Position numbers and translations under genes: made by a program. Under the pieces are notes generated by a model. That model did not search any database, had not been told where the DNA came from, and saw nothing but the letters and a program-made list of their open reading frames with translations. A DNA stretch of 9,111 nt from Chloroflexota bacterium (GTDB lineage Bacteria > Chloroflexota > Limnocylindria > Limnocylindrales > CSP1-4): the NCBI GenBank assembly GCA_021789355.1, contig JAJYJR010000214.1, positions 1 through 9,111 of the forward strand, in the 5' to 3' direction. Positions 6,216-9,111 of this stretch are shown piece after piece; position 1 is the stretch's first letter, and each line of letters opens with the position of its first letter.

Positions 6216-6647
6216 TCACTCCTCCAGGTGCGCCGCCACGAGGGCCGGCGACAGCACGAACGACACGCGCACCTGCTCCCGGAACGCGCGGATCTGCTCT
6301 TCGGCGGCGGCCGGGTCGCCGGCATGGTAGCGGCGGGCCATCGCCGCGATGTCGGCCTGCGCGCGCTCCTGGTCGTCGATCACCTCGACCTCGCCGCGGA
6401 GCGAGATCCAGCGGTACGCATCCGCGACCGCCACGCTCACCCGCGGATCCCGCCGGAGGTTGTCGGGCCAGCGGCGCCCCACCCGCGAGTTCAGCACGAT
6501 CGCATCGCCGTGTAGCAGGTACCAGGCCACGGCCTGGTGGACCGCGCCGTCCGGGTCCAACGTCGCGACCACCGCGAAGTGGCCCGGCTCCGCCAGGAAC
6601 CGCCGCACGCCCTCCCGGATCGCACGGTTCGACGGGGTCGAGGTCAT
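6216..6647 (-). CDS. PPOX-class split-barrel protein, probable F420-binding (Rv1155-like)
   Basis: A 143-residue pyridoxamine-5'-phosphate-oxidase-like split beta-barrel protein. Members bind FMN or F420; the short Rv1155-like group is often F420-dependent. Visible motifs: HFAVVATLDPDGAVHQAVAWY (23-43), RVGRRWPDNLRRDPRVSVAV (55-74), WISLRGEVEVIDD (80-92) and a C-terminal VRVSFVLSPALVAAH strand (127-140). The Arg-Arg-Trp-Pro in 58-61 sits where many relatives have a K-x-RNL cofactor motif, so cofactor preference is less certain. The start is the ATG at 6647, one base after the stop of the binding-protein gene (TAGCATG); only a weak purine stretch lies upstream. The gene is 6 bases from the FGD-like gene, so the pair probably works on related redox chemistry. 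The reaction is unknown. Confidence 0.9.
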   Translation of the reverse strand: MTSTPSNRAIREGVRRFLAEPGHFAVVATLDPDGAVHQAVAWYLLHGDAIVLNSRVGRRWPDNLRRDPRVSVAVADAYRWISLRGEVEVIDDQERAQADIAAMARRYHAGDPAAAEEQIRAFREQVRVSFVLSPALVAAHLEE

Positions 6648-6648
6648 G

Positions 6649-7704
6649 CTACGGCGCGAGCTTCGCCAGGTCGCTGATGTTGACCAGCCCGTACCGCTGC
6701 GCGGTCTGCTTCGTGACCGCGAACCCGTTCTCGTCGGTCGCGGGGGCGTAGGCCAGCACGGACTCGCCCTTCGGCGCAAGCAGCCCGGCCAGTACCTTCG
6801 ACGTCTTGGCCGGGTCGGTGGTCGCGAGGCCGGTGCCCTTGTCCAGGTACTCCGTGAGCGTTGCGAGGTACTCCGGGTAGAGGTCGATCTGGCCGCTCTG
6901 AATGGCCGGCTGGACCACCTCGCGGCTGCCCAGGTTGAACTTGCGGGTCACGGTGTAGCCGTTCGCCTCGAGCTGCTGGGCGTAGAGCTCGGCGAGGACG
7001 AGCTGCTCGGAGAAGTTGGTGGAGCCCACCACCACGGTGCCCTTGCTGGTGCCGCCGGTCGGCACGAAGCCCTGCTGCTGGAGCCAGGCCCGGGCCACGT
7101 CGGCGGGGTCCGTCTTGTCGACGGTCACCTGCTTGTTGAGCGAGGTCAGCTGCGCCTGGGTCAGCTTGGCCGAGACCTGGTTGAGCAGCGTCGCGATGTC
7201 CGGGTGCGCCTGTAGCACCGCCGTCCGGATGACGGGCGCGATGTTGTCGGACGCCTGGAGGTGCTTGTCGTCGTTGAGCAGGACGAACCCGTCGACCTGG
7301 ATGCTCGGGTCCGAGGTGAACAGGAGCCCCACCTGCACCTTGCCGGTCTGCAGCGCCGCGACCGTGAGTGGCCCGCCCGCATCGAGCGGCAGGAACGACT
7401 TGAAAGCCAGGCCATACACCTTCTGGAGCCCGACCAGGCAGAACGGGCGCTGCGGGCACTCGGGCGGGCCCCCGAGGACGAGCCGGCTGGCGATCGAGTC
7501 CGCCGACGCGGACGGTGCCGCGGGGGACGCGGCACCCGATGCAGGGGCCGACACGACTGCCGAGGTGGCGGGTGCGCTGGTCTGGCTGGATGGCTGGGCG
7601 ACCGGCGCCGCGCTGGCGGCCGGGGTGCGGCCCCCTCCCGTCCCGCAGGCGCTCGCAAGCACCAGCGCAGATGCCCCAAGAGCCAGCATGCGGTGGAACC
7701 GCAC
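6649..7704 (-). CDS. Betaine-type ABC importer substrate-binding lipoprotein with permuted domain order
   Basis: Extracytoplasmic ligand receptor of an osmoprotectant (glycine betaine/choline-type, OpuAC/ProX superfamily) importer, 351 residues. A short signal peptide (RFHR, then a hydrophobic run) ends at the lipobox ASAC with Cys20 as lipid anchor. A Ala/Pro/Ser-rich linker (21-72) follows. Residues 75-216 hold what is normally the C-terminal half: LVLGGPPECP, LQKVYGLAF, FLPLDAGGPLTVAALQTGKV, LLNDDKHLQ, APVIRTAVL and DPADVARAWL. Residues 223-351 hold what is normally the N-terminal half: VVVGSTNFSEQLVLAELYAQ, GSREVVQPAIQSGQIDLYPEY, ENGFAVTK and a final ISDLAKLAP. In the usual order that last motif leads straight into the PPECP segment, so the chain is circularly permuted. 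Cys83 and Cys89 may pair. The start is the GTG at 7704, because AAAGGGGGG lies 6 bases upstream; an ATG six codons earlier is less likely. It follows two permease genes. Confidence 0.92.
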   Translation of the reverse strand: MRFHRMLALGASALVLASACGTGGGRTPAASAAPVAQPSSQTSAPATSAVVSAPASGAASPAAPSASADSIASRLVLGGPPECPQRPFCLVGLQKVYGLAFKSFLPLDAGGPLTVAALQTGKVQVGLLFTSDPSIQVDGFVLLNDDKHLQASDNIAPVIRTAVLQAHPDIATLLNQVSAKLTQAQLTSLNKQVTVDKTDPADVARAWLQQQGFVPTGGTSKGTVVVGSTNFSEQLVLAELYAQQLEANGYTVTRKFNLGSREVVQPAIQSGQIDLYPEYLATLTEYLDKGTGLATTDPAKTSKVLAGLLAPKGESVLAYAPATDENGFAVTKQTAQRYGLVNISDLAKLAP

Positions 7705-7710
7705 TGGGTA

Positions 7711-7719
7711 CCCCCCTTT
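7711..7719 (-). promoter_or_regulatory. Shine-Dalgarno that decides the binding-protein start
   Basis: The minus strand reads AAAGGGGGG, followed by TACCCA and then GTG at 7704. The 6-base spacing favours the GTG over the upstream ATG at 7722, whose own second to fourth codons would be this purine run. The GTG start also gives a better signal peptide, with RFHR directly before the hydrophobic stretch. Confidence 0.65.
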
Positions 7720-7759
7720 CATGCAGGTCCGTCTGGCTGGGTTGCCCGACGGAACCCGG

Positions 7760-7765
7760 ATTCTA
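7760..7765 (-). promoter_or_regulatory. Possible -10 element upstream of the binding-protein gene
   Basis: The minus strand reads TAGAAT, a five-of-six match to TATAAT. It would place transcription start about 50 bases before the GTG at 7704. No -35-like hexamer is visible 16-18 bases upstream, where the DNA is a GC-rich hairpin. If real, it would give extra transcript of the binding protein relative to the permeases. Confidence 0.25.
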
Positions 7766-7782
7766 CGCCCGGACCCCGGGCG
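7766..7782 (-). terminator. GC hairpin between permease and binding-protein genes, possible partial terminator
   Basis: CGCCCGG (7766-7772) and CCGGGCG (7776-7782) form a perfect 7-base-pair stem with a 3-base loop. It sits 42 bases after the permease stop in the 120-base gap before the binding protein. No T-run follows, so full termination is unlikely. A hairpin that stabilises or partly ends the permease transcript would fit the higher stoichiometry usual for binding proteins. Confidence 0.35.
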
Positions 7783-7824
7783 GGCGGTCGCGGCTCCCGC
7801 GTGCGCCGCCGTGTGGAGCGCCGT

Positions 7825-8547
7825 TCAGGCGGCGGGCGAGCCGGCCGGGACCGTCTCCTGGCGCCGGTGCGCCCGGGCCGCACCATGCGGCGCGGTCGCC
7901 CGGGCGAGGAGCCCGAACGCGGCGTCGGTGGCGATCGAGAGGAGCGCGACCAGCGTGGCCCCCGCCACCATCTTCGGGGTGTCCTGGGTCGCGAACCCGT
8001 CGTATATGTAGCGGCCCAGCCCTCCGCCTCCGGCCACCGCGCCCAGCGTGTACGTGGCCACGACCTGCACCGCCGCCAGGCGCGCGCCGGTGAGGATCAC
8101 CGGCAGCGCGAGCGGCAGCTCCACGCGCACCAGCACCTGGGCACCGCTCATGCCCATCCCGCGGGCCGCCTCGACCAGGTCCGGGTCGACCGCGCGCATC
8201 CCGGCGTAGGCGTTGGTGATCATCGGCGGGATGGCGAGCAGCACCATCGCGCCGAGGATGGGCCACGTGCTGAAGTCCAGGCGCAGGTCGACGGCGATCG
8301 GGATCAGCATCAGGAGGAGCGCGAACGAGGGGAGGGCACGCCCCAGGTTGGCCACGCTGCTCACGATGAACGCGCCCCGGCCGGTGTGCCCCACGGCCAG
8401 GCCGACCGGCAGCGCGACCGCCGCCGCCGCGACCACCGAGAGTCCCGAGGCCTCGACATGCTCGAGCACGCGCACCGGGATCCCGTCGGCGCCCTGCCAG
8501 TGCATCGGGTCCGTGAACCAGGCAAGGACCTGGAGCAGGAGCTGCAT
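7825..8547 (-). CDS. Betaine-type ABC importer inner-membrane permease
   Basis: A 240-residue membrane subunit of an osmoprotectant importer (OpuC/ProW type). Hydrophobic spans are visible near 36-53, 62-86, 96-117, 146-170 and 192-215. The cytoplasmic EAA loop that contacts the ATPase is clear at 126-149 (EAARGMGMSGAQ...ELPLALP). RALPSFALLLMLIP (70-83) and AVAGGGGLGRYIYDGF (170-185) are typical of the family. The ATG at 8547 is 4 bases after the stop of the upstream permease, with GGGAG as Shine-Dalgarno 8 bases away. The C-terminal tail after 220 is charged and probably cytoplasmic. With the neighbouring permease it would form the heterodimeric channel. The ATPase is not in the window. Confidence 0.94.
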   Translation of the reverse strand: MQLLLQVLAWFTDPMHWQGADGIPVRVLEHVEASGLSVVAAAAVALPVGLAVGHTGRGAFIVSSVANLGRALPSFALLLMLIPIAVDLRLDFSTWPILGAMVLLAIPPMITNAYAGMRAVDPDLVEAARGMGMSGAQVLVRVELPLALPVILTGARLAAVQVVATYTLGAVAGGGGLGRYIYDGFATQDTPKMVAGATLVALLSIATDAAFGLLARATAPHGAARAHRRQETVPAGSPAA

Positions 8548-8551
8548 CGGG

Positions 8552-9111
8552 TCAGCTCCCGCCGCCGTGCGCGCGCGCCCACGGCGTGAGCGCACGCTGC
8601 GCGAGCAGCAGCGCGGCGTCGGCGAGCACGGCGAGGGCAACGGACAGGATCGCGCCGACGTAGATCTGCGTGGGGAGGAGGTTGATGAACCCGGCGAGCA
8701 TCAGCTGCCCCAGGCCACCCTGCCCGATCAGCGCCGTGACCGTGACGAGCCCGATCGTGGTCACGGTGGCGATCCGGACGCCGGCCATGATCACCGGGAG
8801 GGCGATGGGCAGCTCCACCCGCAGCAGACGCTGGAGGCGCGTCAGGCCCATCCCGTCGGCCGCCTCCAGCACCTCCGCCGGGACGCCGTCGAGGCCGGCC
8901 AGGATGTTGCGGACCAGGATCAGCAGGGTGTACCCGACCAGGCCGATCTCCGAGGTGAGCGTGGACAGGCCGGTGACTGGGATGAGGAGCACGAACAGCG
9001 CCAGGCTGGGGATCGTGTAGACCACGCCCGCGGCCCAGGTGATGGGGGCCTCCGCGCGGCGGTACCGGTGGGCGGTCAGAGCCAGCGCAAACGAGATCGC
9101 CAGGCCGGCGG
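8552..9111 (-). CDS. Betaine-type ABC importer permease, N-terminus outside window
   Basis: The C-terminal 185 residues of a second OpuC/ProW-type permease; the reading frame is open through the window edge, so the start lies beyond 9111. The family segment AGVVYTIPSLALFVLLIP (27-44 of the visible part) is followed by an EAA loop at 82-104 (EAADGMGLTRLQ...ELPIALP), then TALIGQGGLGQLMLAGF (125-141) and a last hydrophobic span near 151-171. A GTG at 9025 could be mistaken for the start, but the upstream codons (GLAISFALALTAHRYRRAE) continue the expected membrane domain. It is the first visible gene of the importer cluster. In similar operons the ATPase gene is commonly upstream, which would be past the window. 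Confidence 0.94.
   Translation of the reverse strand, partial: AGLAISFALALTAHRYRRAEAPITWAAGVVYTIPSLALFVLLIPVTGLSTLTSEIGLVGYTLLILVRNILAGLDGVPAEVLEAADGMGLTRLQRLLRVELPIALPVIMAGVRIATVTTIGLVTVTALIGQGGLGQLMLAGFINLLPTQIYVGAILSVALAVLADAALLLAQRALTPWARAHGGGS

Noticed and set aside
4108..6219. cofD as part of a 703-residue fusion protein
   Set aside because: The extra N-terminal part is an out-of-frame reading of the FGD-like gene, which is itself clearly coding in another frame with its own start and stop. CofD is full length from the GTG at 5073.
5088..6515. A 475-codon open frame on the plus strand
   Set aside because: Antisense shadow of the FGD-like and split-barrel genes, with His/Arg/Asp/Val-rich composition and no domain.
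7261..8589. A 442-codon plus-strand frame and overlapping plus-strand frames
   Set aside because: Antisense to the binding-protein and permease genes, low complexity and no motif.
1..9111. CRISPR arrays, tRNA/rRNA genes, insertion sequences, toxin-antitoxin or defence genes
   Set aside because: No spaced direct repeats, cloverleaf or rRNA-like segments, transposase motifs or terminal inverted repeats were seen. Coding capacity is fully used by the listed minus-strand genes.

Overview
This is a strongly GC-rich bacterial window in which every supportable gene lies on the minus strand, so transcription runs from high to low coordinates. Coenzyme F420 genes, several F420-type oxidoreductases and a betaine-type ABC importer occur together. 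This fits a high-GC Actinomycetota or an F420-using Chloroflexota lineage. CofE is a stand-alone single-domain protein, not the two-domain FbiB typical of mycobacteria, which leans towards Chloroflexota or a deep actinobacterial branch. The sequence alone does not settle it.

Layout in the direction of transcription. (1) 9111-6649: an osmoprotectant-type ABC importer, with a permease cut by the window edge, a second permease and a lipoprotein substrate-binding protein. The ATPase is not in the window and may lie beyond 9111. (2) 6647-5220: a PPOX/Rv1155-like split-barrel protein and an FGD-like F420 oxidoreductase, packed behind the binding protein with 1- and 6-base gaps. (3) 5219-5074: a non-coding gap of about 146 bases with GC-rich palindromes. 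(4) 5073-1638: an F420 block, cofD, a luciferase-like (LLM) oxidoreductase, cofC and cofE, with gaps of 1 and 4 bases and a GTGA overlap. (5) 1567-665: another LLM oxidoreductase. (6) 605-1: a ribulose-phosphate 3-epimerase-like gene that runs off the window.

Working together: CofC makes the activated three-carbon phospho-donor, CofD transfers it to the deazaflavin FO, and CofE adds the glutamate tail. This gives the F420 that the three LLM enzymes and the split-barrel protein are likely to use. FO synthase (cofG/cofH or fbiC) is not in this window.

The most unusual signal is the ABC binding protein. Its two sequence halves are in the reverse of the usual family order, joined as in a circular permutation. 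Second is the epimerase-like protein, in which both histidines expected to bind the catalytic metal are glutamine. No RNA genes, CRISPR arrays, insertion sequences or plus-strand genes could be supported.
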